From positions 1 to 61,218 of IMG/VR virus record IMGVR_UViG_3300042934_000627: a stretch of DNA of 61,218 nt; one strand, 5' to 3'. Source of the stretch: a virus. Positions 1-8,313 of this stretch are shown here, in pieces. The notes below the pieces were generated by a model. That model had not been told where the DNA came from. It ran no database searches and was given only the letters and a program-made list of their open reading frames with translations. Made by a program: the position numbers and the translations under genes. Positions within the stretch are counted from its first letter, which is position 1, and the number at the start of each line of letters is the position of its first letter.

Positions 1-1112
1 CGGACAATGCAGAAATGGGCCCGATTATCGAACATGTTCGCGCAGATTACGTTTTCCCTGAGACATCGCGTGGTAACGTGAAAAAATTCAAGGCAGTAAA
101 TATCGCGTGGGTTGAATGGGTGGAAACTGAAAATGATGAAAATCCGTTTCTTAATGTTGAGCGGCATGTTCCTGGATATATCACGTATGAACGATATGCA
201 CTGTATGACCCACAAATTAATCATGAGTATGGCGTTCCTTTACAGGTGTTTACCATTGGTGAACGAATACCTACTGGACGCGATAATGATGTTGAGGAAA
301 CAGGCGTACCGATGATCCTCGTTGATCACGCACCATATAAATCGGTAGATGATGAGTGGCAAGGTATCAGCGGCATAGAAAAGATCGAATCCACACTTGC
401 CGCAATTAATGATCGTCTGACGCAGATCGATTATATCTTGTGGAAACATAGCGACCCAACATTGTATGGCCCTGACTTAGACGAGTCAGCAGGATCAACA
501 GCACGATTTGGTGGTCGATATATTCCACTCACGAAAGATGACGCGATTCCAGGTGCTATTACATGGAATGGACAGCTTGATGCGGCGTTTAAGGAACTCG
601 ATCTGCTAATCGGCACCGTGTTTCAGATGTCAGAAACACCGCAATGGTTATTCGGTACATCAACGTCATCGGATCACGGCGGTACCGGTACATCACACAC
701 TGATAGCTCATCAATTAAAGCACGGTTCATGCCGATTTTATCGAAAGTGAAGCGAATACGCATTCATTATGATAAAGCTATTCGGAACGCGCTATGGAAA
801 GCACAGTTGCTCGAACTTGCAGCTAATAAGAGTGTAGCAGGTTTTGATAAATATACGCCTACTTATCCGACAATACAGTGGAAAGACGGAATTCCTCGTG
901 ATGAGAAAGAACTTGCTGAAATCATGCAGATTAGAACCGGTGGAAAGCCAACTCTCGATCAACACTCGGCGATAAAGGCTGAGTCCGAAGTTGACGATCA
1001 GCAGGCGGAAGAGATTATATCACGTATTCAGTCCGATGAAGAACGGATGAGTGGCACCGTGGACGCGTCGATCTTTCAGCAACCAGCCGATAGCGGAAGT
1101 GGTAGCGGATGA
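1..1112 (+). CDS. Portal protein, SPP1 gp6-like, 3' part
   Basis: C-terminal part of the dodecameric portal, the ring through which DNA enters the capsid and to which terminase docks. The reading frame is open from base 3 to the TGA at 1110-1112, with no start in the window, so the gene begins upstream. About 370 residues are visible. They include a wing/crown-type segment around WNGQLDAAFKELDLL and a helical C-terminal tail. The ATGA overlap with the minor capsid gene at 1109 indicates translational coupling. Assignment rests on sequence character and on its position before the Mu-F-like gene, scaffold and capsid; the subfamily (SPP1 gp6 versus another portal family) is less certain. Confidence 0.85.
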   Translation, partial: DNAEMGPIIEHVRADYVFPETSRGNVKKFKAVNIAWVEWVETENDENPFLNVERHVPGYITYERYALYDPQINHEYGVPLQVFTIGERIPTGRDNDVEETGVPMILVDHAPYKSVDDEWQGISGIEKIESTLAAINDRLTQIDYILWKHSDPTLYGPDLDESAGSTARFGGRYIPLTKDDAIPGAITWNGQLDAAFKELDLLIGTVFQMSETPQWLFGTSTSSDHGGTGTSHTDSSSIKARFMPILSKVKRIRIHYDKAIRNALWKAQLLELAANKSVAGFDKYTPTYPTIQWKDGIPRDEKELAEIMQIRTGGKPTLDQHSAIKAESEVDDQQAEEIISRIQSDEERMSGTVDASIFQQPADSGSGSG

Positions 1113-1942
1113 TGCCGAATGAGCCGGATTTCGATAAAGAGATCGCGAAGTTGACGGCATTGTACGATAAATCAATCGGTGATATTCGCCGCGTCCTCGA
1201 TAATATCGATTTATCACGGTTTACACCTCGCCAGCAGGCGGCTATCTTGCGTCAAGTACACGATATATTAGCGCAGTTAAACGATGACTCATCAAAATGG
1301 ATTTCCATCCACATGGCTGATGCTGCGATTGCTGGCGCAGTGCTGGCGATTATATCGTTAGGTGACGAAGCAACCAAAAAAGCAGCACTGGCAGCGATAA
1401 AATCAAAAAAAGTATCGGATGAACTTTTAAAAGCGGCAATGTCCGACACTCAGTCGGATCTACTTGCCGTAACGCAGAATGTTGATCGTAAAGTGCGATC
1501 AGCTGTACGCCAAACATACGGGGAAGTGCTACGTGGCAATTTGTCGCGAGGGGTAAACGGAAGGCGTACGATGAACGCCGATGCGATTACGAGACTGCGT
1601 CAGCGACTTGGTGACTCGCTTAATTCGGGAATTATCGATAAGTCAGGTCGCCGATGGAAGCCGAGTGTTTACGTAGATATGGCTACGCGAACAAAAATGC
1701 TAAGGCTGACGATGGAAGCAATGCAAACAGAAGCACTAAGTCGTGATGCTCAGTGCGGGATTATTAGCAGTCATGGTGCTAAAGATCGGTGTGGGCCGTG
1801 GGAAGGTCGTATTGTTAAATTAACAGCCGATGCCCCCGGTGATTATCCGTTACTTGACGATTTGTACGGTGGTAGTTACGGTATCTTTCATCCAAACTGC
1901 AAACATACCGTAAGTGCTATACGAGATCCAAGTAAATATTAA
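1109..1942 (+). CDS. Phage minor capsid protein (Mu gpF / phage minor capsid 2 type)
   Basis: Minor head protein of 277 residues, thought in this family to sit inside the head near the portal and help assembly or DNA ejection. The first half is helical; the C-terminal part has the family signature of spaced Cys/His and Gly residues: SSHGAKDRCGPWEGRI, then YGIFHPNCKHTVSAIRD near the end. The start ATG overlaps the portal stop (ATGA). It belongs to the head operon, upstream of a head fibre and scaffold gene. A metal-binding role for the Cys/His residues is an inference. Confidence 0.85.
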   Translation: MMPNEPDFDKEIAKLTALYDKSIGDIRRVLDNIDLSRFTPRQQAAILRQVHDILAQLNDDSSKWISIHMADAAIAGAVLAIISLGDEATKKAALAAIKSKKVSDELLKAAMSDTQSDLLAVTQNVDRKVRSAVRQTYGEVLRGNLSRGVNGRRTMNADAITRLRQRLGDSLNSGIIDKSGRRWKPSVYVDMATRTKMLRLTMEAMQTEALSRDAQCGIISSHGAKDRCGPWEGRIVKLTADAPGDYPLLDDLYGGSYGIFHPNCKHTVSAIRDPSKY

Positions 1943-1957
1943 CAGGAGTGATTAAAT

Positions 1958-2461
1958 TTGCCTATAGATAATGGAATTAGTACACCAATCTCAGTCGATT
2001 CTCGTGGTGTGTCCGCAGTAATTGACGAAGATATTGATGGGGTTAAAGCGATCCCTCACGTTCTTGTGACTAAGGACGAAAACGGTCGTTACGTTTATGC
2101 GTCACTAGGAGGAAGTAGTAGCGTAACGTCTGACCAAATTACAGACGCGTCTGCTGTAGGTAAACAGGTTTTGACCTCCGCTGATGCACCGTCAGCTAGA
2201 TTAGCCATCGGCGCGGGCACATCTAACTTAACCATTGGCACAACAGGCACGACCGCAAAAGCAGGTAATTATGTTCCGGCATGGACTGAAGTAACTGGTA
2301 AGCCGACTACATTCGCGCCACTAGTAGCAACGACGTCTGTAGTTGGTGGCGTTAAACAGGCTACTGATCAGATAAACTCTACAGCTCCTGATGTTGCAAC
2401 ATTAGTAACTGATTTTAATGCCTTACTAGCAAAACTTAAAGCAGCAGGTATCATGGCTTAA
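1958..2461 (+). CDS. Head fibre / capsid decoration protein
   Basis: A 167-residue protein beginning at TTG 1958 behind an AGGAG ribosome site. The C-terminal part, VVGGVKQATDQINSTAP followed by DFNALLAKLKAAGIMA, is the recurring end of phi29-type head fibre proteins (gp8.5 relatives), which form trimeric fibres on the capsid. The middle (SADAPSARLAIGAG, TTFAPLVATTSVVGG) resembles fibre linkers also seen in tail fibres. It lies between the minor capsid and scaffold genes, the usual place for capsid decoration genes. Confidence 0.7.
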   Translation: MPIDNGISTPISVDSRGVSAVIDEDIDGVKAIPHVLVTKDENGRYVYASLGGSSSVTSDQITDASAVGKQVLTSADAPSARLAIGAGTSNLTIGTTGTTAKAGNYVPAWTEVTGKPTTFAPLVATTSVVGGVKQATDQINSTAPDVATLVTDFNALLAKLKAAGIMA

Positions 2462-2547
2462 TTGATTGAAGTGTCCAAACGTTTACGACGTTAAACTGAA
2501 ACGGAATCAGACGCGCGACGGCGCTTAATAAACGGAGGTTATACGAA

Positions 2548-3210
2548 ATGAGCGAAGAAATAAAAGACGAAACTACTACGGTTGAGGAACCGGAAAATAA
2601 ATCGAAAGAAGAACCGAAGCCAGAAGAAAAGACATTTACGCAAGCAGATATCGATCGTATCTTAGCAGATCGAATCACACGAGAACATAAGAAGTTTTCC
2701 GATTACGACGAATTAAAAACGAAAGTTAGCGACTTTGAAAAACAAGCCGAAGAAAAACGACTGGCCGAGCTATCCGAAAAGGAAAAGGCCGAAGAACTTG
2801 CGAAAAAGGCGCAAGAAGAGCGCGACTCCTTAACGAAGGAAATCGAAACAATGAAGTCGGCAGTAAAAACCGAAAAGATTCATAATGCGTTTATTACTGC
2901 CGCGACAAAAAACGGAATTGCGTATGTTGACGACGCTTATCAACTCGCAGATCTATCCAGCGTGGAGGTTACGGAAGATGGTTCGATCAATGGAGTTGAT
3001 GACTTAGTAAACGCCCTAATCGAATCTAAACCATTTCTAGTCGCGAAAGAAAAGCCGAATCCAATCGGTAGTGCGACTAATGACAGCCACGATAAAGCGG
3101 ACAAGACTTCTGATCAGCTACTTGCGGAAGCAAGCGAAAAGGCAAGAAAAAGTGGTCGTATTGAGGATAAGATGGCATACGCGCAATTGAAACGTGAACT
3201 TAGTAAGTAA
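2548..3210 (+). CDS. Capsid scaffolding protein (DUF4355 type)
   Basis: A 220-residue, highly charged, coiled-coil protein with an acidic N-terminus rich in Glu/Lys/Pro, then FTQADIDRILADRITREHKK, a long helical heptad region, and a basic tail ending YAQLKRELSK. This is the typical build of the internal scaffold that guides procapsid assembly and leaves or is cleaved before packaging. The ATG follows a CGGAGG ribosome site. It sits directly upstream of a terminator and the major capsid gene. No protease gene is seen nearby. Confidence 0.85.
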   Translation: MSEEIKDETTTVEEPENKSKEEPKPEEKTFTQADIDRILADRITREHKKFSDYDELKTKVSDFEKQAEEKRLAELSEKEKAEELAKKAQEERDSLTKEIETMKSAVKTEKIHNAFITAATKNGIAYVDDAYQLADLSSVEVTEDGSINGVDDLVNALIESKPFLVAKEKPNPIGSATNDSHDKADKTSDQLLAEASEKARKSGRIEDKMAYAQLKRELSK

Positions 3211-3227
3211 TTAAATTCGAAAGCTCA

Positions 3228-3256
3228 AGGCACTCGCAAATAGCGGGTGCCTTTTT
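3228..3256 (+). terminator. Hairpin with T-run between scaffold and capsid genes
   Basis: AGGCACTCGC and GCGGGTGCCT form a 10-bp stem with one G-U pair and a 5-base loop, followed by five T. It may attenuate read-through so that scaffold and capsid levels differ. The hairpin at 7711 shares the GCACCC/GGGTGC core. Confidence 0.7.
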
Positions 3257-3288
3257 GATGCCCAAAACTACAAAATGGAGTGAAATTA

Positions 3289-4380
3289 ATGACTAAAGCA
3301 TATGACGCTTCCTTAATTGGTAAGAAGTTGTCCGTAGTAGACGAAATGCTACTGCTAAATCCGTATCAAACTCCGCTGATCAGCCTTTGCGGTTTCGGTC
3401 AACCCGTAACTCAAACGACTCATCAGTGGTTCGAAGATGAACTTTTCGGAGATAAATCGACTATTTCCGGAGCGAAACTAGCAACTGATACATCACTCGT
3501 AGTAGCCGACGTTGAACCATTCCGCGTTGGTCACGTAATCAAAATCGGCGATGAATTACTGTATGTATCGGCAGTTGATACAGGATCCAAAACGCTGACC
3601 GTAACTCGTGGATATGCGAGCACAACTCCGGCAGCTATTTCTGATGGCGCAAAAGTCGAAGTTCAGTTCGTTGAAGGTGTCGAAGGTGCAGATGCACGCG
3701 CTGCTCGTTACAAATCACGTACACCACATCAGAACTATACGCAAATTTTCGACGATTCTATCGAAGTTTCTGGCACTGCCGAAGCAGTACAACAGTATGG
3801 CGTTGCTGATCTGTACGAATATGAGAAGCAGAAGAAGCAGACTGAGCTCGCCCTGCAACTTGAAAAAGCGTTGATTGGCGGCGTTGCGTTTAATAATGGT
3901 CAGGTCCGTCAAATGGCTGGTATTCGATCGCTCGTACAGACTAACGTTACTGACGCGGCAAATGCAGCAGCTAGTGCTAGCATTCTTAATGATTCCTTGC
4001 AGTCTATTTACGAAGCAGGCGGATTTCAGAGCGGTGGCGACTATCATATTCAGGTATCTCCGAAGCAGAAACGCGCAATCTCGAATTTTGACGATAATCA
4101 TCTGTACGTCACTCGTGCCGATAATGCTCGTGGTCAGAAAGTTGATCAATTCGTATCTGATTTCGGTCAATTCCCGATCTACTTGAACATTAACCTTGAT
4201 CCAGACGAAATTATCATCTGTGATTGCAATCGTATGGCTATTCGTCCACTCGTAGGCCGCGACTTCTTCCACAAATATCTCGGTGAAAAAGGTGATAGCA
4301 CTAATGGCATTCTGGTCGGCGAATATACGCTTGAACTGAAACAGGAAAAAGCGTTCGCACGAATCAAGAACCTGGCATAA
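3289..4380 (+). CDS. Major capsid protein (DUF5309 / SU10 type)
   Basis: Main shell protein, HK97 fold expected. The N-terminus SVVDEMLLLNPYQTPLISL and the inserted small beta domain (FRVGHVIKIGDELLYVSAVD, then LTVTRGYASTTPAAI) are characteristic of the SU10-type major capsid family. A GTG at 3280 is in frame but belongs to the GGAGTG ribosome site; ATG 3289 lies 8 bases after it and is preferred, giving 363 residues. It follows scaffold and precedes small connector genes, as in other phages. Confidence 0.9.
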   Translation: MTKAYDASLIGKKLSVVDEMLLLNPYQTPLISLCGFGQPVTQTTHQWFEDELFGDKSTISGAKLATDTSLVVADVEPFRVGHVIKIGDELLYVSAVDTGSKTLTVTRGYASTTPAAISDGAKVEVQFVEGVEGADARAARYKSRTPHQNYTQIFDDSIEVSGTAEAVQQYGVADLYEYEKQKKQTELALQLEKALIGGVAFNNGQVRQMAGIRSLVQTNVTDAANAAASASILNDSLQSIYEAGGFQSGGDYHIQVSPKQKRAISNFDDNHLYVTRADNARGQKVDQFVSDFGQFPIYLNINLDPDEIIICDCNRMAIRPLVGRDFFHKYLGEKGDSTNGILVGEYTLELKQEKAFARIKNLA

Positions 4381-4393
4381 GGAGTGATGGAAT

Positions 4394-4573
4394 TTGGCAA
4401 CGTTTAAGAGCCGATTTAAAGAACTCGCGTTCTACGTTGACGGCAAGCTGAAAAAGTTCCACGCTGGCCAGTACGTGACAAAGAGCGCAAAAGAAACGAA
4501 AATTGTCGATGCACTGAAAGATACTGAGCACATCGATGAACCAGCGGAGCAGCCGAAAGCCTCCGCAAAATAA
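4394..4573 (+). CDS. Small head protein of unknown function
   Basis: A 59-residue protein starting at TTG 4394 behind GGAGTG. It begins MATFKSRFKELAFYVDGKLK and ends in an acidic, Ala/Pro-rich tail. A short protein with an FYVDGKLKKFHAGQY-type opening is common right after capsid genes in skin/PBSX-like elements (YqbF position). The role is unknown; head-tail joining or capsid stabilisation would fit the location. Confidence 0.6.
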   Translation: MATFKSRFKELAFYVDGKLKKFHAGQYVTKSAKETKIVDALKDTEHIDEPAEQPKASAK

Positions 4574-4590
4574 GCGGAGGTGAACGGTAA

Positions 4591-4989
4591 ATGGCCGTAA
4601 ATATTACGGACGCTGACGCATATATCGATGCAAGTGTCATCGTATGCGAAGATTGGGACGATAGCGACGAATCGAGAAAAACACGATTGCTTAATAAAGC
4701 ATCGAACGTGCTCGCAAACAAATATGTAGGCTATACGATTCCTGATTCGGCAGCATACGAATATGCATCGTTTCTCGCAACAGTATTTAACGACACCAAT
4801 AAGTACGCGCAACAGGGCGCACTCGGTTTTGCTGTATCAGGCGTAGTTTCCTTTTCATTCAAAGGAACGCAGGTTAAGCCGTTCAACGATATTCCGAAAG
4901 CCGTCGTGCAACTGATTAATGATGACGAATCAAATGCCGATTTACCCTCGTTATCATCTGGGCGCGGTGTAAAGTGGACGGTGCTGTGA
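4591..4989 (+). CDS. Head-tail connector (YqbG / gp6-like adaptor)
   Basis: A 132-residue, mostly helical protein with the adaptor pattern ADAYIDASVIVCEDWDDSDE and KTRLLNKASNVLANKYVGYT, then QGALGFAVSGVVSFSFKGT. These proteins form the ring that attaches below the portal. Ribosome site GCGGAGGTG precedes ATG 4591. It occupies the yqbG/xkdG position between the capsid and the YqbH-like stopper. Confidence 0.75.
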   Translation: MAVNITDADAYIDASVIVCEDWDDSDESRKTRLLNKASNVLANKYVGYTIPDSAAYEYASFLATVFNDTNKYAQQGALGFAVSGVVSFSFKGTQVKPFNDIPKAVVQLINDDESNADLPSLSSGRGVKWTVL

Positions 4990-4990
4990 T

Positions 4991-5329
4991 ATGGCGTTAA
5001 TTCCGATGAAACAGACAGTTACACGGGTACGAACGACTGGTGACGAGTGGGATGGAACTATATCAACAGCCCGCGACGATCTGAAATGCGCCGTATTCGA
5101 AGGTACGAAGCTTGTACGCTCAATGAGCGGATCAAGCGGTGCTCAGGGCGTCACATCGAGCGAAGTCATTTCTAGCGCGCGAATTTATTTCGACAAGTTG
5201 GCAGATGTTCGCCAGACAGACACGTTTGAATATACGAACGAACTCGGGATTACGCGAACATACACGCCGCTAACGATTGATGTTAAGCGGTTAGCTGGTA
5301 AGCCGATATTGACGGTGGTTTCCGTATGA
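4991..5329 (+). CDS. Head completion / stopper protein (YqbH/XkdH-like)
   Basis: A 112-residue, mainly beta protein (RTTGDEWDGTISTARDDLKC, then RIYFDKLADVRQTDTFEYTN) that fits the small stopper proteins which seal the connector after packaging. It starts one base after the previous stop and overlaps the next gene by 4 bases. Function is inferred from gene order and length more than from a diagnostic motif. Confidence 0.65.
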   Translation: MALIPMKQTVTRVRTTGDEWDGTISTARDDLKCAVFEGTKLVRSMSGSSGAQGVTSSEVISSARIYFDKLADVRQTDTFEYTNELGITRTYTPLTIDVKRLAGKPILTVVSV

Positions 5330-5727
5330 GTGCGTCGATTGAGATTAATTCAGATAAATTGCGTTTGTTACTTGCCCAGTCACCCCTATTCGCGGCTAAA
5401 GGTGCTAAACAAGGGCTACATGAGTCGCTTGATGATTGGGTAAAAGAGTCACGAGATATTGCACCAATTGATAAAGGAACGTTGAGACGAGGCATTACGC
5501 CAGGTGATATTACAGGAGAAGGTCTCGATTTAAAAGCAACTATTGAATCGACGGCTAATGAAGGTGACTTTAACTACGCCTATTACATTCATGAGCTTGA
5601 TGACGGCGGTAAAAATGTAAATGGAGAGAAAAAATATCTCGATGTATCGGCCGAAGAAAATCAAGAAAAGTGGATGAAATGGGTTGAGGAATCAATGATC
5701 AAATCAATGAAGGAGGCCGGCTGGTGA
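5326..5727 (+). CDS. HK97 gp10-like head-tail joining protein (YqbI/XkdI)
   Basis: A 133-residue protein with the gp10-family core VKESRDIAPIDKGTLRRGIT and YAYYIHELDDGGKN near the C-terminus, which is the PxxTGxLRxSI-type pattern of this family. It probably joins neck and tail. It overlaps both neighbours by four bases (ATGA and GTGA), implying coupled translation in the connector operon. Confidence 0.8.
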   Translation: MSASIEINSDKLRLLLAQSPLFAAKGAKQGLHESLDDWVKESRDIAPIDKGTLRRGITPGDITGEGLDLKATIESTANEGDFNYAYYIHELDDGGKNVNGEKKYLDVSAEENQEKWMKWVEESMIKSMKEAGW

Positions 5728-6173
5728 CGGTAATAAACGAAATGAACTCGATTTATGATTATATAAAGTCGATATACCCGACATCAATAATAGCGAGACA
5801 AGACGTTCCATCGTCGCCAGTAGCCAGCACCTTTGTTATTCGATCGCAATATAATCCTACTGGAGTCGAAACATCGGTAACAAATATTCATAGTCGCGAG
5901 TACCAGTTAATCTACTACGGTTCTAGTTCCGTAGATGTGCTAACGCAGTTTGATGCGATAGATTACGCTATACAAAATAGCCGAATGATGATCCCATTAC
6001 GAGGCTCTTCCCGGTTTATCCGAGTGAAGGGCTTTTATTATGGAACCGTTTATACATCGGCGAGCGGTGTTCCTTATGCAATTGGCGTTCTACAAACGGA
6101 GACACGTGACCTTATGGACATTCCGGAAACAGAAAAGATCATGGCCGTTAATACAACGGTTAATGGGGAGTGA
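5724..6173 (+). CDS. Tail terminator-like protein (YqbJ/XkdJ position)
   Basis: A 149-residue protein starting at GTG 5724, which overlaps the previous stop, behind AGGAGG. A helix-then-beta pattern (EMNSIYDYIKSIYPTSIIAR, HSREYQLIYYGSSSVDVLTQ) resembles tail terminator proteins that cap the finished tail tube. It is the last gene before the sheath, the usual terminator position in contractile-tail phages. The family match is suggestive, not firm. Confidence 0.6.
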   Translation: MTVINEMNSIYDYIKSIYPTSIIARQDVPSSPVASTFVIRSQYNPTGVETSVTNIHSREYQLIYYGSSSVDVLTQFDAIDYAIQNSRMMIPLRGSSRFIRVKGFYYGTVYTSASGVPYAIGVLQTETRDLMDIPETEKIMAVNTTVNGE

Positions 6174-6178
6174 AATAC

Positions 6179-7249
6179 ATGAGCTTTACTCAATGGGATC
6201 CGACGGCCTTGCCGGTTCGTCCGGGTCTCTATATTAATTTTGTTGAGGCAGCTGTTGCACAGATCAGCGGAGGCGCGATGGGTATCGTTGCTATCCCGTT
6301 GAAAGCCCATACTGGCGGAACAGCTACCGACAAAATATTTTATACGGTAACTAATGAGTCTGACGCTACTGAGCTATTTGGCGCTGATAATATCCAGTCG
6401 ATTAAGTTCGCGTTGGCTGGCGGCGCGAGCGAAGTGCTCGTTTATACGTTGCCGGTAATCGATGGAACGACAGTTACCGAAGAAGCGGCATACAGCGAAG
6501 CACGTGACGGATTCGAAGCACGACCGTTTAACGTCTTTGTATTTGACGGTGAAGTTAGCGCGACACAGCAAACGGAAACTGTGGCTTGGCTGCAAACGAA
6601 TATCACCGAAAAGAAAGAGTTTATGTTCGTTGCTGGCGGAAGCACTGCGGATGATCTCGACCCAACTGTCGGAAATACACGATCTACAACGCTGGCCAAC
6701 GATGCTGTTGTGAACCTGATCTCGGGCGTAACGATTGAAGGCGTAGACTATTCAAGCAGCGATTATGCGCCGTTTATCGCCGGCTTGGTCGCTGGCACGC
6801 CGATTAATGCATCAATTACGTACGCAGTAGTACCAGTCGATGACGTTACGAAACGGCTGAAGAATAGCGATATCGTTACGGCGTTACAGGCAGGCTCACT
6901 AGTGCTCGTAAATGATGGCGAAAAGGTAAAAGTCGAGCAAGGGCTTACGACTACGAAGAAAAAGATCCGCAGCATTCGCGCTCGCCATGCGATTGCCACA
7001 GCGATTGATAAGACGGCTCGCGATAACTATATCGGCAAGCTAAATAACAATGCCGATGGTCAGGCCGCTTTGATTAGCGCAGTTAAGGCATACCTCGAAC
7101 AGCTAGAAAATAGCAATGTGCTTATTCTTTCAGACAACGCGGTAGGTCTTGATCCACAGCACGAAAGTAGCGGAGATACGGTATTTTTAGCGATTAATTA
7201 TACCGAAGTTGACTCGATGGAGCACGTATTCTTAACGGTAAACGTCTGA
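6179..7249 (+). CDS. Tail sheath protein (XkdK-like)
   Basis: Contractile sheath subunit of 356 residues, which makes the phage a myovirus. It opens MSFTQWDPTALPVRPGLYIN, a close fit to the XkdK family; the C-terminal part carries RARHAIATAIDKTARDNYIG and a final beta strand (TEVDSMEHVFLTVNV) of the kind that links neighbouring subunits. GTG 6170 is in frame but is part of the GGGGAG ribosome site, so ATG 6179 is chosen. The tube gene follows immediately. Confidence 0.92.
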   Translation: MSFTQWDPTALPVRPGLYINFVEAAVAQISGGAMGIVAIPLKAHTGGTATDKIFYTVTNESDATELFGADNIQSIKFALAGGASEVLVYTLPVIDGTTVTEEAAYSEARDGFEARPFNVFVFDGEVSATQQTETVAWLQTNITEKKEFMFVAGGSTADDLDPTVGNTRSTTLANDAVVNLISGVTIEGVDYSSSDYAPFIAGLVAGTPINASITYAVVPVDDVTKRLKNSDIVTALQAGSLVLVNDGEKVKVEQGLTTTKKKIRSIRARHAIATAIDKTARDNYIGKLNNNADGQAALISAVKAYLEQLENSNVLILSDNAVGLDPQHESSGDTVFLAINYTEVDSMEHVFLTVNV

Positions 7250-7267
7250 TAAAGGGGGTAATCGTGT

Positions 7268-7705
7268 ATGGTTATGGATGCAACACGTACTATTAACGGC
7301 TCTTATGGTGAGCTATGGCAGGATGGCACGTGGCTGACGAACATTAATAAGGTGCAAGCCAGCGGAGAAATTAACAAAGAAGAGGTTCAGCGAAGTGGTT
7401 CACGAATCACCGCGCATAAAACAACTGGCGTAACATTTTCCGGAACAATGTCCGGATTGAAAATATCATCGGCGTTAGTAAAGCAAATTGGTCAAGTCGG
7501 AACAGATCGTGGGGTTCCGTTTGTTACTGAACTAATTGCTAAATTGGACGACCCCGAATCATGGGGCGCTGAGCGTATTCGTATGAAAGGCGTTCAGTTC
7601 GATAAGATTGACCTCGTAAACTTCGAGGCAAACAAACTCGTCGAGACGGAGATCCCATTCACATTCAGCGGATTTGATCTTCTCGATGAAATTAAAGAAA
7701 GTTAA
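7268..7705 (+). CDS. Tail tube protein (XkdM-like)
   Basis: A 145-residue inner tube protein with the XkdM family pattern RTINGSYGELWQDGTWLTNI near the N-terminus, KTTGVTFSGTMSGLKISSAL in the middle and PFTFSGFDLLDEI at the end. It polymerises around the tape measure, inside the sheath. An AAAGGGGGT ribosome site lies 8 bases before ATG 7268; ATG 7274 is a possible alternative. Strong ribosome site and sheath-tube order fit a highly expressed structural gene. Confidence 0.92.
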   Translation: MVMDATRTINGSYGELWQDGTWLTNINKVQASGEINKEEVQRSGSRITAHKTTGVTFSGTMSGLKISSALVKQIGQVGTDRGVPFVTELIAKLDDPESWGAERIRMKGVQFDKIDLVNFEANKLVETEIPFTFSGFDLLDEIKES

Positions 7706-7710
7706 TCACG

Positions 7711-7737
7711 GCACCCATTGCGGGTGCTATTTATTTT
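7711..7737 (+). terminator. Hairpin after tube gene
   Basis: GCACCC and GGGTGC pair across a 5-base loop, followed by TATTTATTTT. It is a short, probably partial terminator that would step down expression after the abundant sheath and tube proteins. Confidence 0.55.
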
Positions 7738-7762
7738 GAAAATAACCGGGAGGTTTATATAA

Positions 7763-8137
7763 ATGGCTAAAAAAGATGCATTATCAGCGTTTCTTAGCGC
7801 GGACTTAGATGTAAAAGAAACGGTACACATTAAGCGGTTAGGAGTTGACCTCGAAGTAAAGCCGATTACGGGGAAAACACTCGATCAGCTTACCAATCAG
7901 GCAACGTTTGCTAATAAGGTTGACGGATTGAAACTAAACTGCCTCATGGTCGCGAATGCATGTACGTCATTGAACTTTGGCGATCCGAAAATGATCGAAC
8001 ATTACGGCGCATCCGATCCGGTCGATTGTGTACAAAAAGCGCTATTTGCCGGCGAACTTACACAAATGGTTCAGGAGATCCTAAAAGTCTCCGGATTTGA
8101 AAATATGGATGCCCAGATACTCACAGCAAAAAACTAA
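7763..8137 (+). CDS. Tail assembly chaperone (XkdN-like), short form
   Basis: A 124-residue chaperone of the XkdN / TAC family, expected to coat the tape measure during tail assembly. Recognisable segments are KETVHIKRLGVDLEVKPITG and KALFAGELTQMVQEILKVSG. The gene ends in a canonical slippery heptamer at 8128-8134 immediately before the TAA, so a fraction of ribosomes should make a longer product (see next entry). It lies between the tube and tape measure genes, the conserved site for this chaperone pair. Confidence 0.85.
   Translation: MAKKDALSAFLSADLDVKETVHIKRLGVDLEVKPITGKTLDQLTNQATFANKVDGLKLNCLMVANACTSLNFGDPKMIEHYGASDPVDCVQKALFAGELTQMVQEILKVSGFENMDAQILTAKN
8128..8134 (+). promoter_or_regulatory. 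Programmed -1 frameshift site (A AAA AAC)
   Basis: In the zero frame the codons are GCA AAA AAC TAA, so the heptamer AAAAAAC sits in the correct phase for a simultaneous -1 slip of both tRNAs, one codon before the stop. A slippery site in this place is conserved in most long-tailed phages. I did not identify a clear downstream stimulatory structure. Confidence 0.85.
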
Positions 8138-8295
8138 TCAAGGCCGGTGGAGAAGCAACGTTAATCCACGCGATATTCCAACGGCACCATATCCCACCTG
8201 ACGAGTTATATGCGAAGAATCAACGTATTCGAGCGTTTATGTACGCATCAATGGAACTCGTACTTGAAGCGGAAGAAAAAGAACGGAATAAATAA
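8128..8295 (+). CDS. Tail assembly chaperone, -1 frameshift extension
   Basis: After a -1 slip on A AAA AAC the frame reads on from 8134 and adds 53 codons to TAA at 8293-8295, for a 177-residue G-T style fusion. The extension contains GGEATLIHAIFQRHHIPPDE and a charged helical C-terminus (ASMELVLEAEEKERNK). It has no start codon or ribosome site of its own and fills the gap before the tape measure gene exactly, which is what a programmed-frameshift extension predicts. Confidence 0.85.
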   Translation, partial: KKLIKAGGEATLIHAIFQRHHIPPDELYAKNQRIRAFMYASMELVLEAEEKERNK

Positions 8296-8313
8296 AGAAA
8301 GGAGGAATGACCT

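Noticed and set aside
3608-4272. ORFs on both strands inside the capsid gene
   Set aside because: They are out-of-frame shadows of a well-supported major capsid gene.
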